The notes under the pieces: model-generated
Database searches by the model: none
Seen by the model: the letters and a program-made list of their open reading frames with translations, nothing else
Told to the model about the DNA's origin: nothing
Shown here: in pieces, positions 9,117 to 17,224 of the stretch
Layout of the letters: each line of letters opens with the position of its first letter
Position numbering within the stretch: the first letter of the stretch is position 1
Source of the DNA: an uncultured Cohaesibacter sp.
GTDB taxonomy: Bacteria > Pseudomonadota > Alphaproteobacteria > Rhizobiales > Cohaesibacteraceae
Assembly: GCF_963662805.1 (NCBI RefSeq)
Contig: NZ_OY759868.1
Coordinates: 124,001 to 188,000 of the forward strand
Length of the DNA: 64,000 nucleotides
Direction of reading: 5' to 3'
Translations under genes and position numbers: made by a program

Positions 9117-10235
9117 ATGAAAAGGCTTAAAGTAGGTCTCATCGGCACAGGATATATGGGCAAATGCCATGCCTTGGCATATGGCAACGTGCGCGCGGTT
9201 TTTGGCAATGTTCCCGCCGTTGACCGTGAACTCCTGTGTGATGTCCCGATGGACAAGGCAAAGGAAATCGCCGACCAGTTCGGCTTTGCTCGCGCCACCG
9301 ACAATTGGCAACAACTGGTCTCCGACCCGGCCATCGACATCGTCTCCATCACCACGCCAAACAAGTTGCACAAGGAAATGGCCATTACGGCAATCGAGAA
9401 TGGCAAGCACGTCTGGTGTGAGAAGCCTCTGGCCCTGACTTTGGCCGACGCAGAGGAAATGGCCGCAGCGGCCAAGAAGGCCGGCGTCAAGACCATGGTC
9501 GGCTACAATTATCTCAAAAACCCGCTCATCGCCCACGCCAAACAGCTGATAGCCGACGGCGCTATCGGCCGTCTGCTGCATTTCCGCGGCTTCGTTGATG
9601 AGGAATATCAGGCCGACCCGTCTCTCGCCTGGACATGGCGCGCCACCAAGGCAGAAGCCGGTCTTGGCACCCTTGGTGATCTGGGCTGCCACCTCGTCAG
9701 CATCGCACAGGAACTCATCGGCCCCGTCGCGAGCCTGACCGCCGACATGGCGACCGTCTATCCCGAACGCCCGATGCCGGATGGGGATGGCATGGGCAAG
9801 GTGGAAAACGAAGATGTCGCGACCGCCATCTGCCGTTTCGAGAATGGTATCATCGGCACCCTCTCCTCCTCCCGTTCAGCCTGGGGCCGCAAGAACCATC
9901 TCGCCTGGGAGCTCCACGGTGACAAGGGCATGCTCATCTATGATCAGGAACGCATGAACGAACTGCGCCTGTTCCAGAATGAAGGACCCGTTTCTGAGCA
10001 GGGCTTCAGAACCATTCTGTCCGGCCCGACCCATCCCAACTATGCCAAATTCTGCCCGTCAGCAGGGCATGGCCTCGGCTTCAACGAACTCAAGGTCGTC
10101 GAACTGGCCGATTTTCTGAAGGCCATCGACACGGACACCCGGCCCTATCCCGATTTCGACGCAGCGGTTGAATTCGAGAAGGTGATCCATGCGATTGCCC
10201 AATCGGCAGAAGAGAAAAGCTGGGTCACCCTCTGA
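9117..10235 (+). CDS. Gfo/Idh/MocA-family oxidoreductase
   Basis: This is a 372-residue NAD(P)-dependent sugar or cyclitol dehydrogenase. The Rossmann motif GLIGTGYMGKCHA lies at residues 7-19. The family EKP motif (WCEKPLALT) carries the active-site Lys near 100, and the C-terminal alpha/beta sheet domain includes DLGCHLVSIAQEL. It converts a ring or chain hydroxyl to a ketone (or the reverse) with NAD(H) in the cytoplasm. It sits next to an RpiR regulator and the inositol genes, so scyllo-inositol or another inositol isomer is a reasonable substrate. It is much less like IolG than the protein at 20063. The ATG at 9117 follows GGGAGGAAAGTTC. Confidence 0.88.
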   Translation: MKRLKVGLIGTGYMGKCHALAYGNVRAVFGNVPAVDRELLCDVPMDKAKEIADQFGFARATDNWQQLVSDPAIDIVSITTPNKLHKEMAITAIENGKHVWCEKPLALTLADAEEMAAAAKKAGVKTMVGYNYLKNPLIAHAKQLIADGAIGRLLHFRGFVDEEYQADPSLAWTWRATKAEAGLGTLGDLGCHLVSIAQELIGPVASLTADMATVYPERPMPDGDGMGKVENEDVATAICRFENGIIGTLSSSRSAWGRKNHLAWELHGDKGMLIYDQERMNELRLFQNEGPVSEQGFRTILSGPTHPNYAKFCPSAGHGLGFNELKVVELADFLKAIDTDTRPYPDFDAAVEFEKVIHAIAQSAEEKSWVTL

Positions 10236-10255
10236 CCCACCAGCACCAAACAATG

Positions 10256-10291
10256 AAAAGGCCCGCTTCATCAAGAGGCGGGCCTTTTTTA
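10256..10291 (+). terminator. Rho-independent terminator between oxidoreductase and rpiR gene
   Basis: AAAAGGCCCGC, the loop TTCATCAAGA, then GCGGGCCTTTTTT. The A and T runs on both sides suggest that it serves both converging genes. Confidence 0.88.
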
Positions 10292-10318
10292 TGATCAAGG
10301 CATGTCTTCCGAAATGGA

Positions 10319-11152
10319 TCACTCGGTGTCACTGATCTTGTAGGCCAGCGAGACGATGATCGACTGCACGAGGCAGTGGGTTACACATTGCGAGCGAAAG
10401 GCATCGATCTGGGTTTCGTTGACCACGAAGCAGACGTCGCTCAGCGTCGCAATGGGACTGATCTGACTGTCTGTGACCACGATCTGCGCTGTCCCTGCGT
10501 TGCTGGCCGCTTCCACCGCGATCAGCGTTTCCTCGGCATAGGGCGCGAAACTGATGGAAACGAGCACATCCTTGCTCGACATGCGATTGCACTGCTCGCG
10601 ATACATCCCCCCCATGCCATCAATCAGCACCACCTTGCGATCAAGATGATGCAGGGCATAGGTCAGATAGGAGGCAATGCTGAAGGAGCGCCCCATACCC
10701 ACGACATAGATTGTCTCGGCATGCGCCAGTTGTTCCACCGCCTGATGCAGATCTTCGGGCGGTGTGCGCAAGGCAAGCTGCTTGAGCGCTTGAGCGTTGG
10801 CCTGTGAGAACTCCTTGAGGATCTTCATCGACCGGTGGGAAGACGTCTCCTCATGCGGATAGGCACTGGCGAGCTTGGCTCGTTCCGTATAGCTCGTCGT
10901 TTCCTTGATCAGCTTGTCGCGGAACAGCTTCTTCATTTCGTTGAAGCCACCAAAACCGAAGGTGTTGGCAAAGCGGATCATGGTCGAGGGAGGAACGTCG
11001 GCCTTTTCCGAGATCACCGCGATCGTGTCGAAGGCAACGCTGTTGTGATTGTCGATCACGAATTGCGCCACTTGCTGAAGCCGTTTGCTCAGCCCGCCAT
11101 ATTCGGCTCTGATCTGATCCTGTAGTTCAACAAGTGTCTTGGCGGGCGTCAT
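10319..11152 (-). CDS. MurR/RpiR-family transcriptional regulator, likely inositol regulator
   Basis: The 277-residue protein has an N-terminal RpiR helix-turn-helix (about 15-85, with VAFDTIAVISEKADVPPSTMIRFANTFGFGGFNEMKKLF) and a C-terminal SIS phosphosugar-binding domain (about 125-255, with YVVGMGRSFSIASYL). RpiR proteins bind DNA as dimers and respond to sugar phosphates. The IolR repressor of rhizobial inositol genes is of this family and responds to 2-deoxy-5-keto-gluconate-6-phosphate. Its place between an oxidoreductase gene and methylmalonate-semialdehyde dehydrogenase, close to the iol operon, suggests it is the local IolR. That role is inferred from context. Confidence 0.85.
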   Translation of the reverse strand: MTPAKTLVELQDQIRAEYGGLSKRLQQVAQFVIDNHNSVAFDTIAVISEKADVPPSTMIRFANTFGFGGFNEMKKLFRDKLIKETTSYTERAKLASAYPHEETSSHRSMKILKEFSQANAQALKQLALRTPPEDLHQAVEQLAHAETIYVVGMGRSFSIASYLTYALHHLDRKVVLIDGMGGMYREQCNRMSSKDVLVSISFAPYAEETLIAVEAASNAGTAQIVVTDSQISPIATLSDVCFVVNETQIDAFRSQCVTHCLVQSIIVSLAYKISDTE

Positions 11153-11547
11153 CCGGTCCTCGATCGTTTCTGTTCTTCATTGCCCCCGATGCGGGGTGGC
11201 AACAACCCTCTCATATGTATTCGTCTCTCGGGCTTTGCCAACTGCCCGGGTTCCAAAGCGTCCAGCAGGGTTTGAACCGTTATACGCAGCGAGTATCATC
11301 CGGCTCAATAGTTTTACCTATCTCGCTGAAGACCCGAGCGCTCGCACGGAAGAAAAAGCCAGTCTCAAAAGCGACACTCCGGACAATATGCAAGGCGTCA
11401 TACTTCGGAAAGTAATGACCTTTTCCCGGTCCGCCTATTGTACCTTTTTCGCGATAGGTGCGATTTGCTACAAATAGGCACAGGCTTTTTTTAAAGAAGA
11501 GGAGACGCCCCGCGCCTCCCCCATAGTCACAATGCACTCTGGCAGAA
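11153..11547. other. Intergenic region between mmsA end and rpiR start
   Basis: These 395 bp hold no supported gene. The leftward rpiR gene must have its promoter here. A weak hairpin near the mmsA stop is listed separately. Confidence 0.45.
11501..11519 (-). terminator. Weak candidate terminator of mmsA
   Basis: On the minus strand GGAGGCG, a 5-nt loop and CGTCTCC (one G-U pair) are followed by TCTTCTTT. The T-tract is broken, so this is only a candidate. Confidence 0.3.
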
Positions 11548-13062
11548 TCAGTTCCGGGTCAGGGTGCCGTCCCAGGTGCTGACTTTCTTCTTGGCATCTT
11601 CTTCGGAGAACCAGACCGAGGTGACCGATTTGGTTTCGGTGAAGAAGGCAACCCCGTCCTTGCCCATGGCATGCAGATCGCCAAAGAAGGACTGCTTGTG
11701 GCCAGAGAAGGGGAAGATCGAGAAGGGAACAGGAATGCCCACGTTGATGCCGACCATGCCACCATCGGTCCGTCTTGCAAATTCACGCGCATAGAGACCG
11801 GACTGGGTGTAGATGCACGAGCCGTTGGCAAAACGGTTGGCATTCATGATGGCAAGGCCTTCTTCGAAGTCCTTCACGCGCTTGATGCAGGTGACCGGGC
11901 CAAAGATTTCCTCGTCGCCAATCCACATGCCTTCCTTGACATTGTCAAAGATGGTCGGGCCGACATAATAGCCGCCATCAGCGCCCTCGACTTTCACGCC
12001 GCGACCATCAAGAACCAGATCGGCCCCTTCGTCGACACCGCGCTGGATGCATTTTTCAACGAATTCCTGCTGGCCTTTGGAAACAAGCGGGCCGAGTTGG
12101 GACGTCGGGTCATAGGCCGGACCGATTTTCAGTTCCTTGGCCAGCTCGATGAGCTTGGCGACGAACTCGTCGGCAATGGATTCCTGAACGCAGACAACCG
12201 GCAGAGCCATGCAACGCTGGCCAGCACAGCCGTAGGTCGAGTTGATCACGCCGCGAACGGTGCGTTCCAGCACGCAGTCTTCCAGAACGAGGGCATGGTT
12301 CTTGGCTTCGGTGAGCGCCTGAACGCGTTTGCCAGCACCAGCTGCCGTTTCATAGATGTGCATACCGACAGTGGTTGAACCCACGAAGGTCACGCCCTTG
12401 ACAGCCGGGTGTTTGAGCAGCGTGTCGGCTTCAACGCGCGAGCAGGTGACGAGGTTGACAACACCCTTCGGCAGGCCCGCTTCAATCAGCAGCTCAAGCA
12501 TACGCGATGCGGTCTGCGGCACCATGGAGGCAGCCTTCAGGACAACCGTGTTGCCGGTGGTGATGGCAAACGGGATCATCCAGCCCATCGGGATCATGGC
12601 CGGGAAGTTATAGGGTGCAATGGCAGCAAAAACGCCAAGAGGCTCGCGGAAAGATACCGTGTCATAGCCGGTCGACACGTTCATGCAGGTATCGCCCTGC
12701 ATCAGATAGTGGCTGGCGCAGGCGCATTCGACCACTTCGATAGCTTTGAGAACGTCGCCACGCGCTTCGCCAAGACATTTGCCATTCTCGGTCGCCAATA
12801 GTTCGGTCAGCTCATCAAGGTTCGCATCAAGAAGCTGCTTGAAACGGAACATCAGCTGAATACGAACAGGGATCGGCGTGTTGGACCAGCCGGGATAGGC
12901 AGCAGCAGCAGCTTCGACGGCGCCGTCAACTTCGTCCTGGGTGCAGCAAGGCGCTTCAGCGGTCTGCACGCCCATCGAAGGGTTCATGACCGGCATGTAT
13001 TTTTCGGTCTTGGATTCGCGCCATTCATTGTCGACGCAATATTTCAACCGTTTGACACTCAT
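11548..13062 (-). CDS. mmsA: CoA-acylating methylmalonate-semialdehyde dehydrogenase
   Basis: The 504-residue aldehyde dehydrogenase converts malonate or methylmalonate semialdehyde plus CoA and NAD to acetyl- or propionyl-CoA, CO2 and NADH. It shows IAPYNFPAMIPMGWMIPFA, the NAD-binding FVGSTTVGMHIY, the glutamate-containing ALTEAKNHALVLED and the catalytic cysteine in YGCAGQRCMAL. These are features of the MmsA/IolA subgroup, which lacks the usual general-base pattern. The start ATG at 13062 is set by GGAGGAAACCAG just upstream; upstream residues to 13119 are not conserved. It serves as the last step of inositol breakdown (IolA role) and also of valine degradation. Confidence 0.95.
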   Translation of the reverse strand: MSVKRLKYCVDNEWRESKTEKYMPVMNPSMGVQTAEAPCCTQDEVDGAVEAAAAAYPGWSNTPIPVRIQLMFRFKQLLDANLDELTELLATENGKCLGEARGDVLKAIEVVECACASHYLMQGDTCMNVSTGYDTVSFREPLGVFAAIAPYNFPAMIPMGWMIPFAITTGNTVVLKAASMVPQTASRMLELLIEAGLPKGVVNLVTCSRVEADTLLKHPAVKGVTFVGSTTVGMHIYETAAGAGKRVQALTEAKNHALVLEDCVLERTVRGVINSTYGCAGQRCMALPVVCVQESIADEFVAKLIELAKELKIGPAYDPTSQLGPLVSKGQQEFVEKCIQRGVDEGADLVLDGRGVKVEGADGGYYVGPTIFDNVKEGMWIGDEEIFGPVTCIKRVKDFEEGLAIMNANRFANGSCIYTQSGLYAREFARRTDGGMVGINVGIPVPFSIFPFSGHKQSFFGDLHAMGKDGVAFFTETKSVTSVWFSEEDAKKKVSTWDGTLTRN

Positions 13063-13791
13063 TCTGGTTTCCTCCACTTGGATGATAAGGCTGGCTCCGC
13101 AATCCGGGGACGTCAGCAAGTCGGTTCGAGGGTTGGGCAGGTCTGTTGTCGGCCCGCCGTGATCAGGGGAACTGAAGGCTCAGCAACCGGTGGGCCTGAG
13201 CAGCGGCAAGACCGCAGGCTATGTCACCCCACTGGTTTGATGCGAAATGTCAGAAAGAACCGTGCGAGAAATAACGCCAGACTGGTCTGATCTATGGGAG
13301 CTATGCCCACCGGACGCGGCGTAGCTCCGGCCAAATGTCAGGAACGAGCGCTCGAGGAAGGCGCAGGAGCACCGTCTCATAGCTTCCCTGTTCTCACTGC
13401 TCATCGTGACGTCAACCATGACGACCCAAGCCCTGTTCCAGTCCCGTTGCGCAATTTCCATTTCCTGAAGCATTTGACGGGAAACCCATCAAAAGGCATC
13501 AACCAAAGAAAACGGCAGCAAACGGCTCCTCCAAACCAGTTGTCACTCCGAATGTGGCATTCGGACTGCTCTTTGATGACCCAAAGGGGTAATCAAGCCC
13601 CAAGCATTGAACCATGAGACAGATCAAAAATGAAATATTTATTTCATAAATCACAACTTTGAAATATGGATTTCAAATCCTGATTAAGTCCATCAGAATC
13701 CGCAGCAAGGCGACGATGGCTGCACAACGCCTGCGACAAAAGTGACCAGAAATGCGGCAGAGCCAATTTTTAAGCAACAAGTTATGAAGCG
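13063..13791. other. Long leader/intergenic region upstream of mmsA
   Basis: No protein gene is supported in these 729 bp between the mmsA start and the LacI-type gene end. Two perfect palindromes at 13631-13675 lie about 570 bp upstream of the mmsA start codon. If they mark its promoter, mmsA has a very long untranslated leader. I see no recognisable riboswitch or small RNA in it. Confidence 0.45.
13631..13675. promoter_or_regulatory. Tandem palindromic operators TGAAAT-N4-ATTTCA
   Basis: Site 1, TGAAATATTTATTTCA, is at 13631-13646. Site 2, TGAAATATGGATTTCA, is at 13660-13675, with an extra matching TT/AA pair outside. Their centres are 29 bp apart, close to three helical turns, which suits cooperative binding of two dimers. 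A third copy with the same N4 spacing lies at 14907-14922. The likely binder is one of the two neighbouring regulators (RpiR type or LacI type); the sequence alone does not say which. Confidence 0.6.
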
Positions 13792-14817
13792 CTAATCAAG
13801 GTTATATTTACACTTGATGACAGGCAGAAGAGGCTCGAAGTTCTGTTTCTCCAACTTGCCCTCGCACTGCATCCTGAGGATCACTTTTGCCCGCTCCAAC
13901 TCGGTCGAAATGTCGTGCGTCAGAATGAAGTCGATTCCATCCTCTTCGAGCAATTCGGATGAAACGCGAGTCAGCTCATGGCCCACGAAGAGCACGTCAT
14001 TCTTAATTCCCGCATCAAGCAACGCCTTGGTGATTCCAGCATTTCCACCCGCCACATTGTAGATGCCGATCGGCGGCGGGCTCGACTTCAGATATTGCGT
14101 CAGATATTCATAGGCGGTGTAGGAATTGTCCTTCTGATTGAAATATTCAACGATGGACAGGTCGGGGTACTTGCTGCGAATCACGCGCCGAAATCCGATC
14201 CCGCGCTGCTCCTGGCAACGATAGGCGGCGCTCCCAAGAAGGATCACCTGACCCGACGTTTTCCTCGCAAATCTGCCAATCAGATGGGCTGCGCAGCTGC
14301 CCGCAGCAACCTGATCAAGACCTGCGTAGCAAAGCCGTCTGGTGTGTGGCTGGTCAGTCGTGACACAAACGACCCCCGTCCCGCTTTCGACCGTCGTCTC
14401 GATCGCACGGGCAATGGCCGGATGCTCTCGGCAGGAGACGATCAGGCCATCATATTTCTCGCCCCATTCGATGATCTTGTCGGAAAAGGCTCCGGGGTCG
14501 AACTGGATCGGCAGGCTCGAGAAGACATCAATCTTGACGCTTGGATCTGCATCATTGCTCTCGGCGATAATATCCTTCAGAGCCACCGTGAAGGAGGCGT
14601 CGGAATCGATCAGCAAACCGAATTCCAGCATCTCCTCCACAGGCTGCGTCTTCTCCTGAGAGGCCTGCAGTTCGGCCAACGCACGCTGGACCAGCAGAAC
14701 TTTTTTTTGCGAGACACCACCCCTGTTGTGCAGAACCCTGTCGACTGTCGCAGACGAGACGCCAGATATCTCAGCAATTTTAGCAATGGTCGGGCTTTGC
14801 CAGGGAGCGCGGTTCAT
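13792..14817 (-). CDS. LacI-family transcriptional regulator
   Basis: The 341-residue protein has an N-terminal LacI HTH (KIAEISGVSSATVDRVLHNRGG, residues about 11-32, with hinge helix to about 55) and a periplasmic-binding-protein-like sensor domain (about 65-335). The VDRVLHNRGGVS form of the HTH is common in LacI proteins tied to ABC importers of the ribose/inositol type. It lies just before the inositol importer genes and is read in the opposite direction, so it probably controls them or the TIM-barrel gene. Palindromes upstream of its start suggest autoregulation. The ATG at 14817 is preceded by GGAGGAAA. Confidence 0.88.
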   Translation of the reverse strand: MNRAPWQSPTIAKIAEISGVSSATVDRVLHNRGGVSQKKVLLVQRALAELQASQEKTQPVEEMLEFGLLIDSDASFTVALKDIIAESNDADPSVKIDVFSSLPIQFDPGAFSDKIIEWGEKYDGLIVSCREHPAIARAIETTVESGTGVVCVTTDQPHTRRLCYAGLDQVAAGSCAAHLIGRFARKTSGQVILLGSAAYRCQEQRGIGFRRVIRSKYPDLSIVEYFNQKDNSYTAYEYLTQYLKSSPPPIGIYNVAGGNAGITKALLDAGIKNDVLFVGHELTRVSSELLEEDGIDFILTHDISTELERAKVILRMQCEGKLEKQNFEPLLPVIKCKYNLD

Positions 14818-14841
14818 TTTTTCCTCCGTTATTGGTCAAAT

Positions 14842-14922
14842 AGAACCATTGTTCTGATGGACTTTCAATCAAAAATTGGAGAAATCATTTCAATATTCCA
14901 CATGCATGAAATAATAATTTCA
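14842..14922. promoter_or_regulatory. Cluster of palindromes upstream of the LacI-type gene
   Basis: Three palindromes lie in this AT-rich stretch: AGAAC-CATT-GTTCT at 14842-14855, GAAAT-C-ATTTC at 14881-14891, and TGAAAT-AATA-ATTTCA at 14907-14922. The last matches the two sites at 13631-13675 exactly in its arms and spacing. The region lies between the divergent LacI-type gene and the TIM-barrel gene, so these are candidate operators for either. Confidence 0.5.
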
Positions 14923-15084
14923 AAAAATTCAATAGTCAGATCAGTCCGTTAGCCAGCTCGCGGCGAAATAGCGAAGTGAAATCAGCAACATCGTTGACTG
15001 AAGCGCTGTCCACCATATGATTGATAATGAAAAAAGCGACCTCGCTTTGGAGGAAGACGGTCGCCAGTGAACTGGGAGGTTTGC

Positions 15085-15903
15085 GTGTCTGCTAGACTGG
15101 ATTACGCGCTCAACCACATGGTTGTGCCGACAAGGACTCTTGATGTCTTTTTTCCCTTTGCGAAAGCGCAGGGCATTGGATACGTTGAAATCCGTAATGA
15201 CATAGAAATCAATCCCTTGGCTCTCGGGATCGCGGCGGCCGATGTCAAAATCATGGCTGAAAACGCAAATGTAGAGATCCTGTCGATCAATGCGCTGCAG
15301 CGTTTCAACGAATGGAATGACGAGCGCCAGACCCAAGCCATCCAACTCATCGACTATGCTGCGGTCTGCGGTGCAAAAGGCCTCGTGATGTGCCCGGTCA
15401 ATGACCATGACTATGGCAAGAGCGAGGATGAACTGGCAGCCAACCTGCGCCAGTCACTGACGGCTCTCAAACCCCTCCTCAAAGACAAAGGCGTCATTGG
15501 ACTGGTTGAGCCATTGGGCTTCCCTCAATGCTCCCTCCGCTTCAAGGCAGACGCCGTCGCTGCCATCAACGATGTTGACGGAGAGGGCGTATTTCGTCTG
15601 GTCCACGACACATTCCACCATCATCTGGCAGGCGAGAGTGCACTGTTCCCGGCTGAAACCGGCCTGATGCACATCTCCGGCGTCGAGGATCCATCTCTCG
15701 AAGTCGCAGACATGCTGGATGATCACCGTCTGCTGGTCGGGCCGAAGGATCGGCTGGGCAACATCGAGCAAATCAGGGCGATGATCGAAAAGGGATACCG
15801 CGGGCCGGTCTCGTTCGAACCCTTCGCCACGGAAATTCATCAACTGGCCGATCCGGCGCTCGCACTCAAGCAGAGCATCGAGCATATCGAGGCCAGTCTT
15901 TAG
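15085..15903 (+). CDS. TIM-barrel protein, sugar isomerase/epimerase type (IolI-like)
   Basis: The 272-residue protein belongs to the xylose-isomerase-like/AP-endonuclease-2 fold. Visible metal-site candidates are Glu in GLVEPLGF, Asp/His in VHDTFHHHLAG, His in MHISGVED and the C-terminal Glu in PVSFEPFA. Members in this setting interconvert inososes (IolI, 2-keto to 1-keto inositol) or related keto-cyclitols. The GTG at 15085 is chosen because GGGAGG at 15074-15079 is properly spaced before it; an upstream GTG at 15067 is poorly placed. It is the first gene of the rightward run that continues with the ABC importer 150 bp later. The exact substrate is not certain. Confidence 0.82.
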   Translation: MSARLDYALNHMVVPTRTLDVFFPFAKAQGIGYVEIRNDIEINPLALGIAAADVKIMAENANVEILSINALQRFNEWNDERQTQAIQLIDYAAVCGAKGLVMCPVNDHDYGKSEDELAANLRQSLTALKPLLKDKGVIGLVEPLGFPQCSLRFKADAVAAINDVDGEGVFRLVHDTFHHHLAGESALFPAETGLMHISGVEDPSLEVADMLDDHRLLVGPKDRLGNIEQIRAMIEKGYRGPVSFEPFATEIHQLADPALALKQSIEHIEASL

Positions 15904-16053
15904 TTTGTCAGGCTTGCCTGACCATCACGAGATCCACCCGGATCTCATCAAGTCGTACTCGTTCATGCAATGCCTGGAGGATCAAGGGCAAAGCATGGTG
16001 AACCATCTTACCAAGGGGCCTGATAGGCAGGCCTTCTTTTTCGGGAGGAAAGT

Positions 16054-16974
16054 ATGAAGAAAACTCTTATTGCCATGGCAGCAGCAGCATCAGCGATGCT
16101 CTCGACCTCTGCCTATGCAGAAAACATCGGCGTTGCGATGGCAAGCTTCGATGACAACTTCATGACCATCGTTCGTGAAGCAATGGCAACCGAAGCTGCC
16201 AAGGATCCCAGCATCCAAATCCAGTTCGAAGATGCCCGTACCGACATCGGCAAACAGATCGACCAGGTTCAGAACTTCGTCGCTCAGGGCCTCGATGCCA
16301 TCATCGTGCATCCGGTTGACATGTCCGCAACCCCACGCATCACCAAAATGGTTCACGAAGCCGGCATCCCGCTGGTCTACGTAAACCGTAAGCCTTCCGA
16401 CAAGGACCTGCCTGAAGGCGTCGTCTTCGTGGGTTCTGAAGAAGTGGTTGCAGGTCGCCTGCAGATGGAAGAACTCGCCAAGAAAATCGGCGGCAAAGGC
16501 AACGTTGCCATCATGCTCGGCGAACTGTCTTCAGACGGCACCCATGGTCGTACCCAGGGCGTCAAGGAAGTGCTCGAAAAATTCCCCGAAATCAAAATCG
16601 TGGAAGAGCAGACCGCTGAATGGCAGCGTTCCGAAGCCATCGACCTGATGAACAACTGGATCGTATCCGGCACCAAAATCGACGCTGTTGCAGCCAACAA
16701 CGACGAAATGGCACTGGGCGCCCTGCTTGCCATGAAACAGGCTGGCATCTCCCCGGACGAAATCGCCGTTGCCGGTGTTGACGCAACCCCTGACGCACTG
16801 GCTTCCATGAAAGCTGGCGAGCTCTTCATCTCCATCTTCCAGGACGCTGAAGGCCAGGGCGCAGGCTCTGTCAAAGCTGCAATGCAGCTTGCCAAAGGCG
16901 AAAAAGTCGACCAGTTCGTCTGGATCCCCTTCAAGCTCGTCAACCAGGAAAACCTCGACGAGTTCATGAAATAA
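16054..16974 (+). CDS. ibpA: Sugar ABC transporter periplasmic binding protein, likely myo-inositol
   Basis: A 22-residue Sec signal peptide ends at SAYA before ENIGVAMASFDDNF. The rest is a Peripla_BP_4 (ribose-type) fold with DNFMTIVREAM and DGTHGRTQGVKEVL, and a GVDATPDALASM segment near the end. The mature length (about 284) is typical. Such proteins capture the sugar in the periplasm and deliver it to the membrane permease. Its place directly before an ATPase, a permease and the iol genes points to inositol as ligand. A strong 13-bp hairpin follows the gene and probably raises its share of the transcript. The ATG at 16054 follows GGGAGGAAAGT. Confidence 0.9.
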   Translation: MKKTLIAMAAAASAMLSTSAYAENIGVAMASFDDNFMTIVREAMATEAAKDPSIQIQFEDARTDIGKQIDQVQNFVAQGLDAIIVHPVDMSATPRITKMVHEAGIPLVYVNRKPSDKDLPEGVVFVGSEEVVAGRLQMEELAKKIGGKGNVAIMLGELSSDGTHGRTQGVKEVLEKFPEIKIVEEQTAEWQRSEAIDLMNNWIVSGTKIDAVAANNDEMALGALLAMKQAGISPDEIAVAGVDATPDALASMKAGELFISIFQDAEGQGAGSVKAAMQLAKGEKVDQFVWIPFKLVNQENLDEFMK

Positions 16975-16990
16975 CCCTTTCGAGCCTCAG

Positions 16991-17018
16991 CTGCATGCGT
17001 CCCCCGGGACGCATGCAG
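16991..17018 (+). promoter_or_regulatory. Intercistronic hairpin after the binding-protein gene
   Basis: CTGCATGCGTCCC (16991-17003) and its perfect complement (17006-17018) form a 13-bp stem with a minimal loop. There is no T-run, so it does not look like a simple terminator. It lies between the binding-protein gene and the ATPase gene, where such structures commonly protect the upstream mRNA from 3' decay. Confidence 0.7.
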
Positions 17019-17224
17019 TCAACTAACAAGCGCATACAGACGATCCAGTTTCATCTGTCATGCTTTTGGACACCAATTCAGCACTGTTGCCTCCTTCTTC
17101 AACTTAAAAAAGAGCGTCCATCGTCGGGATCCCCCCAATCCCCCCAGCCCGCTCTACCAGCGATCCGGTTGGCAACATGGAAACGGTGTTGGCGAGAATT
17201 GGTATAGAGAAGGGAAACGCTCGT

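Noticed and set aside
11280..11540. Small open frames between rpiR and mmsA
   Set aside because: They have no ribosome binding site, no conserved-looking composition and lie in a promoter gap.
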